48,519 nt of DNA from an uncultured Thermomicrobiales bacterium (GTDB lineage Bacteria > Chloroflexota > Chloroflexia > Thermomicrobiales > UBA6265), in NCBI GenBank assembly GCA_902806345.1, contig CADCWF010000367.1, forward strand, positions 1 through 48,519. The letters run 5' to 3'. Made by a program: the position numbers and the translations under genes. Below the pieces are notes generated by a model. The model saw only the letters and a program-made list of their open reading frames with translations, ran no database searches and was not told the origin of the DNA. Each line of letters begins with the position of its first letter. Position 1 is the first letter of the stretch. Shown here piece by piece: positions 18,350-27,242 of this stretch.

Positions 18350-20224
18350 CTACGGGTGGAGATTGCCCCAGGCGGTACCCGAGGCTACAGCGGCCGACGA
18401 GGCCCGTCCGAGCACCCGGCGCAAGATGGCGATCGTCGAGGCGTAGGTCGAATCCATCCCGTAGTAGGAAAGACCCCGCGCGCCAAGCGTCTGCGCCCGC
18501 GTGTACGGGGTATCCGAGGCATAGTGGATGACGCCGAGGTCGAACATCCCCGGCAGGTGGGTGTGGAAGTTGATCGCCTCGCCGACGGGGTAACGGCGCA
18601 GGAAGAGATCCTCGTAGATCGCGTTGAGGTACGGACCCGCCTCCATCTCAACAACCGTGTAGTTCTCGCGGTAGTAGAAGTCGAGATACCCCTGATTCTG
18701 GAGATAGGTCCCCTTCACCGTCACCGCTTTCTGGTTGTCCAGCGCCGCGCCGTAGACGAGGAACGGCGCAAGGTCGGCGTAGGAGAAACAGTTGTCGAAC
18801 CAGTAGGTGTTCCCCGAGTGCTCGTCGTAGACGACGTTGGAGATCATCACGTCGCCGATCCGGCCGTTCAGCGTCGCGGCCTTGCCCAGGATGTAGACCC
18901 CGCGGAGTTGGTCGGTGCTCATTCCGACCTGGGTCATGATGTTGAAGGCGGCCAGGCCAAGGGGGTAGTTGACGTTGACGATGACCGCGTCCGAGTTCCG
19001 CGGGTCGAGCCGATCGCCGTCCATCTCGGTCAGCCGAGGATCGAACAGGGCCGGGTTGAGTTTGGCCAGTTCGACGATCTGGATCCCAACGTCGACCGCT
19101 CCCGCCGGTTCCAGGTGGTGGATGCCGACCGCCAGCTCCTCGTCCGTCCGCTGCCGCCGGGCCTCCTCCCGTTGCGGACCAGCGAACGACGACCGGGCCG
19201 CGAAATAGAGCAAGTTATCCCAGGACGAGCGGCTCTCACCCGCCTCCAACCTCGCCAACTCGTCGCGCAGCTCCGGTGCCCCGTGGTCGCGGACGAACGT
19301 CGTCAGCTCCTCCTTGCGGCGGCGGGCCGTACCCGAGAGCACGTTGACGATGGAGTGGGTGTTGGACGAGATGAAATAGACCGGGCGGTCGGCGAAACCG
19401 AGATCGTGCAACAGCCGATTGGCGGGTGCCCACCACTGCCGCGTGATCCGGGCATACCCGAGGTGGCTGCCCCCGAGCATCTGCAGCGTGTACCGCTTGC
19501 GGTCGGCCGCGATCCGCGCCAGGTTCTGCTCGGCATGGTCCCCCCACACCCCCAGCAGGCGCGCCCAATCGTCCGGCTCCAAGAGCAGCGCCCGCCGGAT
19601 CTTCTCCAGTTCCTCAGGGGTCAACCGGTCCTCGGCGGTCTGTGACCCAACCCGCGCCGCCAGCGGGCGATCAGCGGCGAGCAGGCGGTGCATCTTGTTC
19701 CACTCGATCTGATAGGCAACGATCGTCGGGACCAGGTCGTCGAGGTCGGAGGCGGAGGCGATGTAAGCGGCCAGCGTGCCGTCGTGGTCGTAGAGCCAGC
19801 GGCGGCGGCGACCCGGGGCGGAGACGGTCTGCCAGCCGTCCAGGCCGCGGTAACCGGCACGGGCGAACCCCCGGGCCGATTGCGCCAGGACGATGTCGCG
19901 GACATCGACGACGCAGGCGGGGAGGCGTTGGCTGGAGTAGATGAATGCGTTGAGATCGGGCTCCCGCTCGGTGGCCCCGGCGTGCAGCGACGCCGCGGCC
20001 GTCAGGTGCGCCGGCTCCAGGCTGGAGATCCCGATCGCCCCGGAGCTCTGCAGGAGCGTGGTGTACGTCCGCACGTACAGGTCCACTTCCCGCTTTCCGG
20101 GACCGTGGTCCGGGAGGTCGAAGGCGGGCAGCGCCACCGGAGCGCCCGCCAGCCGGTCGCCCCCCAACCGCTCGCCCGGATCCCGCGCCTCGGCCGGCGA
20201 AAGGGTGTCGTTCCGATCCTCCAC
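18350..20224 (-). CDS. Uncharacterised 624-residue protein with a nucleoside phosphorylase-like C-terminal half
   Basis: I do not recognise a characterised family. The N-terminal third is soluble and helical, with VDLYVRTYTTLLQSSGAIG near its start. The C-terminal half reads like the phosphorylase/AMP nucleosidase fold: NVNYPLGLAAFNI, a strand-turn VYILGKAATLNGRIGDV, then VVYDEHS, DNQKAVTVKGT, and VVEMEAG (Glu526-Met-Glu528), which resembles the ribose-binding E-M-E motif of purine nucleoside phosphorylases. A role in cleaving an N-glycosidic bond is therefore plausible but unproven. The GTG at 20224 is chosen because GGAGGAGG lies just upstream; the frame is open to 20356. A minus-strand TATACT is at 20275-20270. 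The gene is divergent from an ABC exporter. Confidence 0.75.
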   Translation of the reverse strand: MEDRNDTLSPAEARDPGERLGGDRLAGAPVALPAFDLPDHGPGKREVDLYVRTYTTLLQSSGAIGISSLEPAHLTAAASLHAGATEREPDLNAFIYSSQRLPACVVDVRDIVLAQSARGFARAGYRGLDGWQTVSAPGRRRRWLYDHDGTLAAYIASASDLDDLVPTIVAYQIEWNKMHRLLAADRPLAARVGSQTAEDRLTPEELEKIRRALLLEPDDWARLLGVWGDHAEQNLARIAADRKRYTLQMLGGSHLGYARITRQWWAPANRLLHDLGFADRPVYFISSNTHSIVNVLSGTARRRKEELTTFVRDHGAPELRDELARLEAGESRSSWDNLLYFAARSSFAGPQREEARRQRTDEELAVGIHHLEPAGAVDVGIQIVELAKLNPALFDPRLTEMDGDRLDPRNSDAVIVNVNYPLGLAAFNIMTQVGMSTDQLRGVYILGKAATLNGRIGDVMISNVVYDEHSGNTYWFDNCFSYADLAPFLVYGAALDNQKAVTVKGTYLQNQGYLDFYYRENYTVVEMEAGPYLNAIYEDLFLRRYPVGEAINFHTHLPGMFDLGVIHYASDTPYTRAQTLGARGLSYYGMDSTYASTIAILRRVLGRASSAAVASGTAWGNLHP

Positions 20225-20459
20225 GCCTCCTCCAGACGGCCCCTTCACGTCGGTCGCCGCTGACCGCCGAGTATAGCCGCCACCACTCAGACTCAAGTGG
20301 ATCGGGAGCGAAACGGCCTCATGCGGTGTCAAATCGAGATCGACGCGGTACCCCACCTAGCCGATCCGGCGGTTGCCTTTCGTCGATGTTCGGCGTATCC
20401 ATTGTTTGGGGTAGCCCGAGCCTCCCTCAGCCTCCTCGTGACTGGATCACCGCTTCTCG

Positions 20460-22439
20460 ATGCACGATCCCCACGGCTTCTCGTCCCCACCAACCAACGG
20501 CCGCTCCCCGAACGGTCGGTCGCGGTCAACCGGACGCTCCCCGGCCAGTCGCGGCAGCGAGACCTCCGAGGGCGTGGCACCGGAACCGACCGGACCACGC
20601 TGGCGGATCGACCGGGGCGCGCTCTGGAACGGCGTCCGCTCCACCTGGCGCTCGACCGTCCGCGTGTTCGAGCTCGTCTGGAGCGCCAGCCGCCACCTGA
20701 CGCTCGGGTTGGCGGTCGCGACGCTCGTCCAGAGCCTCACCCCTGCGGCCCAGGTCTGGCTGGCGGGCCAGCTCATCCAGGCCGTCGCCGACGGCATCGC
20801 GGCGGCGCCGACGGAGCGGCAGGTCTTCGTTGACCGCCTGATCTGGCTGGCGGTGATCCAGCTCGGCCTGCTCCTCGTCTCCGGTCTCTTTCAAACACTC
20901 GGCAACGTCTGCCAGCAACTCCTCCAGGAGAAACTGGCGGTCCACGTCCAGCTCCAGATCATGGCCCACGCGGCCACCCTCGACCTCGCCGACTTCGAGC
21001 ACGCCGTCTACTACGACCAGCTCCAGCAGGCCCAGCGGGAGTCGGCCAACCGGCCCGTCCAGATGGTCTCCCAGGTCTTTGGGCTCGGCCGCTCGCTGGT
21101 GACGTTCGCCACGTTGCTGGCGCTGCTGCTCGGGCTCGGTCCGCTCGTTGCCGCCGCCACCCTGCTTGCTCCGATCCCGGCCTTCATCTCCGGCTCCCGC
21201 TACGGTTGGTGGGGGTTCCAGCAGATGCGCCGGCAGTCGCCCCAGCGCCGCCTGATGGGGTACCTGACTACCCTCCTGACCACCGACGAGTACGCCAAAG
21301 AGATCAAGCTCTTCACCCTGGGCGATTACTTCATCCGGCGCTACAAGGGCGTCGCCGACGACTACCTCGCCGCCACCCGGTCGCTCTTGCTGCGGCGTTA
21401 CTGGCTCGGCTTCGCCTGGGGCACCCTGACCACGCTCGCCTCTTCCGGAACCTACCTCTATGTCGCCCTGCGGGCGGTCGCGGGTTCGATCTCGCTCGGG
21501 CAACTGACCGTCTTCGCCGGCGCCGCGACGCAGGTCGGTGGGGCGTTCCAGGGCATCCTGGGCGGGGTCCAGGGCATCTACGAGCACGGCCTCTACCTGT
21601 CGACCCTGTACGAGCTCCTCGAGCGGCAGCCGCGCATCGCCGCCCCAGCCAACCCCGCTCCCTTACGCCGGCCGTTCCGGAAGGGGATCGAGTTCCGCGA
21701 CGTCTCCTACCGCTACCCGGGGCGCGACGAACCCGCCCTCGACCACGTCAGCTTCACGATCGCCCCGGGCGAGACCGTGGCCCTGGTTGGTCGCAACGGT
21801 GCCGGCAAGTCGACCGTCGTCAAGCTCCTCGGCCGCCTCTACGACCCCGACCAGGGGACGGTCCTGATCGACGGGCGCGATGTCCGCGACTACGACCCGG
21901 CGGAGCTCAGGCGCCGCTTCGCCGTTATGTTCCAGGACTACGCGGCCTTCCAGCTGAGCGCCGGCGAGAACATCGGCGTCGGCGACATCGCTCGGGTCGG
22001 GGATTCCGAGTCCGTGCAGCGGGCCGCCGCCGAGGCCGGCGCCGACAGCGTCATCGGGAACCTCCCGGACGGATTTGCGACGACGCTTGGCAAGTGGTTC
22101 GACGGCGGGCACCAACTCTCGGGGGGGGAGTGGCAGAAGGTAGCCCTGGCGCGGGCGTTCATGCGCGATGCCCGGGACGCCGAGATCCTGATCCTCGACG
22201 AGCCGACCGCTGCCCTCGACGCCAAGGCCGAGCACGACCTCTTCGCCCGCCTGAATGCGTTGACGGAGGGCCGGATGGCGCTCTACATCTCCCACCGCTT
22301 CTCGACGGTGCGGATGGCCGACCGGATCCTCGTCCTCGAGAACGGGCGCCTGATCGAGCAGGGCACCCACGAAGCGCTGATGCTCCACGCGGGCCGCTAC
22401 GCGGAGCTGTTCGAACTCCAGGCCGCGAGCTACCGTTGA
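20460..22439 (+). CDS. ABC transporter, fused permease and ATP-binding protein (exporter type)
   Basis: A 659-residue half-transporter with an N-terminal six-helix domain and a C-terminal nucleotide-binding domain. It carries Walker A GRNGAGKST (residues 444-452), the Q-loop segment VMFQDYAAFQ, signature LSGGEWQKVALARA, Walker B ILILDEP and an H-loop ISHRFS. It should dimerise and export lipids, drugs or peptides; the cargo cannot be read. The first 45 residues are a polar Ser/Arg/Pro tail. The ATG at 20460 has only a weak ribosome site (GGATCACC), so a start further in is possible. It stands alone and runs into the bidirectional hairpin at 22477-22498. Confidence 0.88.
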   Translation: MHDPHGFSSPPTNGRSPNGRSRSTGRSPASRGSETSEGVAPEPTGPRWRIDRGALWNGVRSTWRSTVRVFELVWSASRHLTLGLAVATLVQSLTPAAQVWLAGQLIQAVADGIAAAPTERQVFVDRLIWLAVIQLGLLLVSGLFQTLGNVCQQLLQEKLAVHVQLQIMAHAATLDLADFEHAVYYDQLQQAQRESANRPVQMVSQVFGLGRSLVTFATLLALLLGLGPLVAAATLLAPIPAFISGSRYGWWGFQQMRRQSPQRRLMGYLTTLLTTDEYAKEIKLFTLGDYFIRRYKGVADDYLAATRSLLLRRYWLGFAWGTLTTLASSGTYLYVALRAVAGSISLGQLTVFAGAATQVGGAFQGILGGVQGIYEHGLYLSTLYELLERQPRIAAPANPAPLRRPFRKGIEFRDVSYRYPGRDEPALDHVSFTIAPGETVALVGRNGAGKSTVVKLLGRLYDPDQGTVLIDGRDVRDYDPAELRRRFAVMFQDYAAFQLSAGENIGVGDIARVGDSESVQRAAAEAGADSVIGNLPDGFATTLGKWFDGGHQLSGGEWQKVALARAFMRDARDAEILILDEPTAALDAKAEHDLFARLNALTEGRMALYISHRFSTVRMADRILVLENGRLIEQGTHEALMLHAGRYAELFELQAASYR

Positions 22440-22471
22440 TCCACCGGGGGGCTGATAACCGAGTTGGCAAG

Positions 22472-22498
22472 AAAACGGCGCCGCCTTTCGGCGGCGCC
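22472..22498 (-). terminator. Rho-independent terminator of the crp-like operon
   Basis: A perfect 9-bp stem GGCGCCGCC/GGCGGCGCC with a 4-base loop (22477-22498) is followed on the minus strand by GTTTTC (T-run 22475-22472). It ends the unit of the regulator and NAD(P)-binding genes and also lies after the convergent ABC gene. Confidence 0.8.
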
Positions 22499-22531
22499 AG
22501 CGGAAGCGCGATATTGTCGACGACTTCGAGC

Positions 22532-23455
22532 CTACCTGATGTAGTCGATCCCGTCTTCCATCCGCATCGGCGGCCGCCCGATCAAGTGTGCAGTGGCCGA
22601 CGTATCAGAGCAGTTGTCGATAGCAAGCATCTTCAACTGCTCGCTCGTCACCGGCGGCCGGATCGCCTTCGGCAGCGGCGCTGAGAGCGCCACCACCGGC
22701 CTCATCAGTCCGATCGGCACATGGACCTTCGGCTTCTTCTTGCCGAGCTTGGCGGCGATCACGTCGAGCATCTGCTCGTACTCGTAGACCTTGCCGCCGC
22801 CGAGTTCGTAGATGTGGCCGGCGGTCGTCGGATCGTCGAGCGCTCGGACGAAAGCACGGGCCACCTCCCGCACCGAGACCGGCTGGAATTTGCTCTTGCC
22901 GGAGCCGACGACCGGGATCACCGGTGCCAGCTTGACGAGCTGGGCGAGCGTGGTGATGAACTCATCGCCCGGACCGAAGATCACCGACGGCCGGAAAATG
23001 GTCCACGGGATGCCGGCGTCCATCACCGCCTGCTCGGCTTGCCACTTGGCCTCGAAGTAGCCGAAGTTGGGGTCGTTGCGGGTGCCCATAGCGCTCATGG
23101 ACAGGAACCGGCGCACGCCTGCCCGCTTCGCCTCGGTAACAGCATTCACCGTTCCGGCGCGGATCACGCCATCAAACGTGGCGCCGCCCGTCTCGGCGAT
23201 GATCGCGACCAGATGGATCGCCGCCTCGCAGCCGTCCATCGCGCCCCGCAGGGTTTCGGGTCGGGTGACGTCGCCTTCTACCACCTCGACGGTCCCGCCG
23301 CCGAGCGACACAACCTCCGTCTTCTTCCGGACCAGCAGCCGAACCGGCCGCTCCCCGAGCGCCTCGCGGAGATTCGATCCCACGAAGCCGGTGCCACCGG
23401 TGATGAAGATCCGGCCGGTTACTGGTTGGGGCGTCGGGACGGCGGCGTCGCTCAT
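22532..23455 (-). CDS. NAD(P)-binding epimerase-like protein (atypical SDR, NDUFA9-like)
   Basis: A 307-residue Rossmann protein with the nucleotide motif GGTGFVG near residue 20, a VEGDVTRPETL segment for the adenine site, and the FRPSVIFGPGDEF region after the catalytic helix. The standard YxxxK is not clear: the corresponding area reads FGYFEAKWQAE, with Tyr and Lys four apart, so activity is possible. Relatives include complex I NDUFA9-like and UbiE-like quinone-associated reductases, and NmrA sensors. The ATG has GGGAG six bases upstream. It follows the Crp/Fnr-type gene by 38 bp and shares its promoter and terminator, so it may be a direct target of or partner to that regulator. Confidence 0.82.
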   Translation of the reverse strand: MSDAAVPTPQPVTGRIFITGGTGFVGSNLREALGERPVRLLVRKKTEVVSLGGGTVEVVEGDVTRPETLRGAMDGCEAAIHLVAIIAETGGATFDGVIRAGTVNAVTEAKRAGVRRFLSMSAMGTRNDPNFGYFEAKWQAEQAVMDAGIPWTIFRPSVIFGPGDEFITTLAQLVKLAPVIPVVGSGKSKFQPVSVREVARAFVRALDDPTTAGHIYELGGGKVYEYEQMLDVIAAKLGKKKPKVHVPIGLMRPVVALSAPLPKAIRPPVTSEQLKMLAIDNCSDTSATAHLIGRPPMRMEDGIDYIR

Positions 23456-23493
23456 CGGATCTCCCAGCGGGCGCTCGATAGATGACTGGAGGG

Positions 23494-24306
23494 CTAGACG
23501 AGATCCTTCACTTCAGAGGCGGACTGGGCGTGGGCCAGTAAGGCCTCCGGATCGACCGCGATCGAGTTCCGGCCGAGCGATCGCACCACCCCCCGCTCCT
23601 GCAGTTCGATCAGCTTCCGCGTCACCGTGACCCGGTTGGACCCGATCATGTTCGCCAGGCTCTGGTGGGTCAAGGGCAAGGTGATTGCCGTCATGCCGTC
23701 CGCCGTCGGGCGGCCGAACCCCTTGGCCAGGGTCAGGAGCGTGGTCGCCAGCCGGACCGACGTGTCCCGTACCAGCAGATGCTCGGCCAGCGTTTGCAGC
23801 TCGGTCATCCGGCGCGTCATCCCGTTGACCATGGCCGAGGCCAGCTCCGGCGATTCGGCGATCACTGTGGCAAGGTCGTCGGCCTCGACGATCGAGACGG
23901 TGGAATCGACCAGTGCCTCAGCCGACGAGCCAGTGGAGATCCCGTCGTAGGGATCTTCCTGCGCGAAGACCGTGTTGGGCCCGAGTAGCCCGAGGTTGAT
24001 CGAGCGCCCATCCGGCAGGGTCTTGTAGAGGCGGATGCACCCGGATCGGACGATGTAGATGAGGCCGGTCCCCCGACCGGGACCGAAGATCTCCTGCCCC
24101 TTGGCGAGCGAGATGGTCGTCGTCCGCTGAGTCCGCTGACGCCCGTTCGAGGACGAGCTTCCGGCAGATCCCGGGATCCGCGCCGTCCGGATGGATGCTG
24201 GGATCTGAGTCCGATCGGCCGTCGAACCCGAGCTCGCGCGGAACCATCCAGGGGAGGTGACCGCGAGCGTGCGAGCCGACGAACCGTCACGAGCGGCGAA
24301 CTTCAT
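23494..24306 (-). CDS. Crp/Fnr-family transcription regulator with long N-terminal extension
   Basis: A 270-residue regulator. A cyclic-nucleotide-binding-type beta-barrel (about residues 68-155) is followed by a dimer helix and a winged helix-turn-helix (LTHQSLANMIGSNRVTVTRK, about residues 208-227). There is only one Cys, so no FNR-type iron-sulfur cluster. The residues of the phosphate cassette are not canonical for cAMP, so the ligand is unknown. The first 65 residues are Ser/Thr/Arg-rich and probably disordered. They are retained because the ATG has a perfect AGGAGG six bases upstream and no better start follows. It is transcribed from a near-consensus promoter with a palindrome beside it, suggesting autoregulation, and leads an operon with the SDR gene. 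Confidence 0.9.
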   Translation of the reverse strand: MKFAARDGSSARTLAVTSPGWFRASSGSTADRTQIPASIRTARIPGSAGSSSSNGRQRTQRTTTISLAKGQEIFGPGRGTGLIYIVRSGCIRLYKTLPDGRSINLGLLGPNTVFAQEDPYDGISTGSSAEALVDSTVSIVEADDLATVIAESPELASAMVNGMTRRMTELQTLAEHLLVRDTSVRLATTLLTLAKGFGRPTADGMTAITLPLTHQSLANMIGSNRVTVTRKLIELQERGVVRSLGRNSIAVDPEALLAHAQSASEVKDLV

Positions 24307-24406
24307 GCGGAGCCTCCTGGTGCGACCGAGCCCGGCGGCGGTCTGGGGGGTCTGCTCGGCCAGCGGTCCGTACGGTCATCCGTCCGTCCGGCCCCTCGAC
24401 ACTCCC

Positions 24407-24435
24407 ACTCTAGGGCTCAGTCGTTCGTTTGTCAA
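24407..24435 (-). promoter_or_regulatory. Near-consensus promoter of the Crp/Fnr-type gene
   Basis: On the minus strand TTGACA (24435-24430) and TAGAGT (24412-24407) are separated by exactly 17 bp. This is the best sigma-70-type promoter seen in the window and faces the regulator gene starting at 24306. Confidence 0.75.
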
Positions 24436-24451
24436 TACTTTGCAAAGGTAT
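24435..24451. promoter_or_regulatory. Putative regulator-binding palindrome beside the promoter
   Basis: ATACTTTGCAAAGGTAT holds the perfect 10-bp palindrome CTTTGCAAAG (24438-24447) flanked by ATAC/GTAT with one slipped base. It abuts the -35 element on its upstream side, a usual place for a Crp-type activator site or an autoregulatory operator. Confidence 0.5.
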
Positions 24452-24742
24452 CAACATTCTCTTCGCGTTCTGTTTCCACGGCGTTCTGACAGTTCCCAAG
24501 TTCGCCGTCCGAATCGTCAACAATATGCACAGAAAAACCGGAGGTTCGGGAAACCGCTTGGCCATGGTCGCCCGGGTTCGAGGACGGTCTCGATGTTGGA
24601 TTCGCGCGGCTCCGGGTGCTCCAATCGCGGCTCAACTGCAATGGGTGGGTTCACCGGCAGGGACTGGTGAATCGCCCGCCAAACGATCGCCATCCCCCAG
24701 ACTGGTTCTTGCGAGGTTCTGGCCCTGGACCGAGCACTTCGG

Positions 24743-26047
24743 TCAACGGGAGCGGTGCTCGGTCGTGCGCACCCGCGCGCCGCACCAGTTCGCGGCCGCC
24801 AGCGCCACCGTCGCCGTCGCCGCGGCCAACTCATCGAGCGAGAGGTGCTCGTCCGGGGCATGCGCCAGCCGAACGTCTCCCGCCCCGTACATGACGCACG
24901 GCATCCCACCCGTCAGCGCGAAGTGGCGCATGTCGGCTCCGTAGGTCACGGCTTCGACTGGGGGCGGTGCCCCGTCGATCGAAGCGTGTGCGGCGACGAC
25001 CGAGTGGACGAGCGGGTGGACGGCATCGATGCCCACGGGCGCGAACTGGCCTCCCAGCCACTCCACCGCCGGCGGGTGATCGCAGAGCCAGGGGTCGGTC
25101 TCCGCGATGGCCGCGAGTTCGGCACGGAACTCCCGCTTGAACCCCTCGAGCGTCTCTCCCGGCACCAAACCGGCGCGACCTTCGGCCACCAGCCACTCCG
25201 GCACCGACGACGCCCACGACCCGGACCGCAACGTCCCGACGTTCAGGGGCACCTTGTTCGCGATCGAGGCATAGAGCGGATCCTCGATTGTCGCATTGCG
25301 GCGGGCCTCGAACGCCGCCAACCCGCGATGGACGACGGCCCACTTCTCGACCGCACTGACGCCCTCGTCGCGCACGCAGGCATGGGCCGAAAGGCCATCG
25401 ACGGTGATCCGGAACATCAGCGCGCCGCCCTGGGCAGGCACCACCGCCCGCCGCGTGGGTTCGGTGATGATGGCCGCGTCCGCCCGTTGCCCGCGAAGCA
25501 CGGCCGAAAGCGCCCCGGCGCCGCCGTCCTCCTCGGAGATCGTGCTCTGGATGATCAGATCCCCTTCGAGTTCGAGTCCGGCTGCCCGTAGCGCCAGGAG
25601 TGCGAAGAGGTTGGTCGCCGTGCCGCCCTTCATGTCGCAGGCGCCCCGCCCGTAGAGCTGGCCGCCCTCGATCGCGCCGCCGAGCGGTTCCCGCGTCCAG
25701 CGCTCCCGGTCTCCCACCTCGACGGTGTCGATGTGGGCATTCAAGACCAGTGACCGACCCTCGCCCGCTCCCCGCTCGATGCCGACCACGTTCGGCCGGC
25801 CCGCGTAGGTCGGCAGCAGCGTCACCGACTCGGCGAAGGGCCGCAGCTCCTCGGGTGAAGGTTCCCAGGACTGGATCTCCAGCCCCGCCTCGCGGAACCA
25901 GCGCTCCACCACCGCCTGGGCCGCGCCCTCGTCGCCGGTCTGGCTCGGGGTGCGGACCAATTCTCGGAGGAACGACGCTTGCCGTGGCCGGAGCCCCTCG
26001 ACTGCCGCCACGATCTGGGCGGCCAGTTCCCCGGATCCGGCGATCAT
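24743..26047 (-). CDS. M20-family metallopeptidase (ArgE/DapE/CPG2 type)
   Basis: A 434-residue zinc-dependent amidohydrolase. The metal and catalytic residues are in order: His105 and Asp107 in NAHIDTV, Asp138 in GACDMKGG, and the catalytic Glu172-Glu173 pair in TISEEDG. The dimerisation (lid) domain occupies about residues 195-330. ArgE, DapE and carboxypeptidase G2-like enzymes share this pattern, so the substrate (acetylornithine, succinyl-diaminopimelate or a peptide) is not resolved. A GTG at 26074 overlaps the preceding CHAD gene stop as GTGA and is an alternative start. It closes the ppx-CHAD operon. Its link to polyphosphate is not obvious. Confidence 0.88.
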   Translation of the reverse strand: MIAGSGELAAQIVAAVEGLRPRQASFLRELVRTPSQTGDEGAAQAVVERWFREAGLEIQSWEPSPEELRPFAESVTLLPTYAGRPNVVGIERGAGEGRSLVLNAHIDTVEVGDRERWTREPLGGAIEGGQLYGRGACDMKGGTATNLFALLALRAAGLELEGDLIIQSTISEEDGGAGALSAVLRGQRADAAIITEPTRRAVVPAQGGALMFRITVDGLSAHACVRDEGVSAVEKWAVVHRGLAAFEARRNATIEDPLYASIANKVPLNVGTLRSGSWASSVPEWLVAEGRAGLVPGETLEGFKREFRAELAAIAETDPWLCDHPPAVEWLGGQFAPVGIDAVHPLVHSVVAAHASIDGAPPPVEAVTYGADMRHFALTGGMPCVMYGAGDVRLAHAPDEHLSLDELAAATATVALAAANWCGARVRTTEHRSR

Positions 26048-26070
26048 CGGATCGCTTCCGTCGCCGCCGG

Positions 26071-26679
26071 TCACGCCGCGTCCGTTTCGGCTCGCTCGGG
26101 GACTGTCTCGGGTTTCGGCAGTGGCATGGCGGAAAGCCTCACGAGGTCGCCCCGCATCCCTTCGTCCCGCATCCGGTCCCACAGCACGCGGAACGCCAGG
26201 TACCGTTTGCGGCGTCCTTCGTGCTCCCGTCCGAGCAAGGCGATCAATCCCCGCCGGGGGTCGTCCGGCGGTGGGCGCAACGCGGCCGAGGCGATGGCAG
26301 TCAGCTCCCCGGGCGCGGCGCCAGCGACCGCCTCGTTGAGCGCCACGGCCTGCTCGCCGGCGGCCTTCGCCAGTTCGTCCTCGATCAGCGCGATCCGCAC
26401 GTCGTGGTCGTGGATTGCGCCCAGCTCCTCCTGGATCGCCTTCACCCGGTCGATCTGCCGCTCGCCGGCCTTGCCGAAGACCGAGCGGAACAACTCCAGG
26501 GTGTAGCGCAACCGCTTCGCCGCGATCCGCAGGTCGTGCAGCGCCTCGTCAGCCTCCTCCCGCGGCACGATCGGGGCGAATGCGTAGTACTCGGCCACGC
26601 GCACCGCCAGGATCCGCCGGGCGTTCTCGGCCAGGCCGCCCTTCGGGTCCACACCCTCCACGGGCCACGCTTTGCTCAT
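26071..26679 (-). CDS. CHAD-domain protein, second of a pair
   Basis: A 202-residue protein with the CHAD signature LHDLRIAAKRLRYTLELF (about residues 47-64) followed by the LGAIHDHDV element. CHAD is an all-helical fold with conserved His, Arg and Lys residues that binds inorganic polyphosphate. The form seen here resembles the second of the two helical repeats of full-length CHAD domains. The ATG overlaps the stop of the preceding CHAD gene as ATGA, and its own stop touches the M20 gene, so all are coupled. Whether this is a complete small CHAD protein or one half of a split domain is the open point. Confidence 0.87.
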   Translation of the reverse strand: MSKAWPVEGVDPKGGLAENARRILAVRVAEYYAFAPIVPREEADEALHDLRIAAKRLRYTLELFRSVFGKAGERQIDRVKAIQEELGAIHDHDVRIALIEDELAKAAGEQAVALNEAVAGAAPGELTAIASAALRPPPDDPRRGLIALLGREHEGRRKRYLAFRVLWDRMRDEGMRGDLVRLSAMPLPKPETVPERAETDAA

Positions 26680-27242
26680 CGCTCGTCCTCGCCGCGAGGC
26701 GCGGCGGCTGGCCCGAAACGGCGCGCCACCTCGCCGGGGAGGCCGCCCTCGAGCAGCCCGCTCAAGTACCGCTCCATACTGGCTCGGGCCTCCACGCGCT
26801 CCCGTTCGATCCGCTCCATCAGCCGGTCGATCCCTGGCCGCTCCGGGTCGGGCGCCGTCGCCCGCTGGGCACCCAACGCCTCCAGCAGGACATCACGATC
26901 CCGCACCTCCCCGAGCGCTCCGGTGATCTCCTTCGCCGTCCGGTGGAGCGGCCGATACCACTCGCCCGGGAAGCACTCGACCGCCACATCCATCGCCGCC
27001 CGCAGCCGCCGGGAAGCGACACGCACATCGTGGACGCCTTCGATGTCTTCGCCGGCGAGCGCCACCGGCATCGATTTCCAGACGGTGCCCCAACGCTCCC
27101 CAATCAGGTTCCTCATCGCGTCGACGAACTCGCCGCGCGTCGCGTCGTCGCGGCCGCCGCGCTTGGACGACCGGCGCTCTCCACGGCTCGGCCCCGGCTT
27201 CTTTGCCCCGTCCCGCTTGCCACGTCCCTCAGCGGACGCCAT
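26676..27242 (-). CDS. CHAD-domain protein, first of a pair
   Basis: A 188-residue protein with a Lys/Arg-rich, probably disordered N-terminus (about 35 residues) and a CHAD repeat with VHDVRVASRRLRAAM (about residues 70-84) and the GEVRDRDVLLEAL element (about 115-127). This motif version is that of the first repeat of full-length CHAD domains, while the following gene has the second. The ATG at 27242 lies 14 bp inside the ppx gene. The basic side chains fit polyphosphate binding, as known for CHAD proteins associated with polyphosphate granules. The extended frame begins at 27332, but the ATG at 27242 precedes the basic tail and overlaps neatly. Confidence 0.86.
   Translation of the reverse strand: MASAEGRGKRDGAKKPGPSRGERRSSKRGGRDDATRGEFVDAMRNLIGERWGTVWKSMPVALAGEDIEGVHDVRVASRRLRAAMDVAVECFPGEWYRPLHRTAKEITGALGEVRDRDVLLEALGAQRATAPDPERPGIDRLMERIERERVEARASMERYLSGLLEGGLPGEVARRFGPAAAPRGEDER

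Larger units (their letters stand above)
24307..24742. other. Intergenic region, 436 bp, with an AT-rich island
   Basis: No gene is supported here. Positions about 24425-24545 are much richer in A and T than the rest of the window and hold the promoter and palindrome of the Crp-like gene. The remainder (24546-24742), downstream of the M20 gene, shows no coding signal or RNA gene that I can recognise. Confidence 0.6.

Noticed and set aside
24546..24742. tRNA-like wording (GGTTCGAGG) in the intergenic region
   Set aside because: No acceptor stem or anticodon arm can be paired around it.
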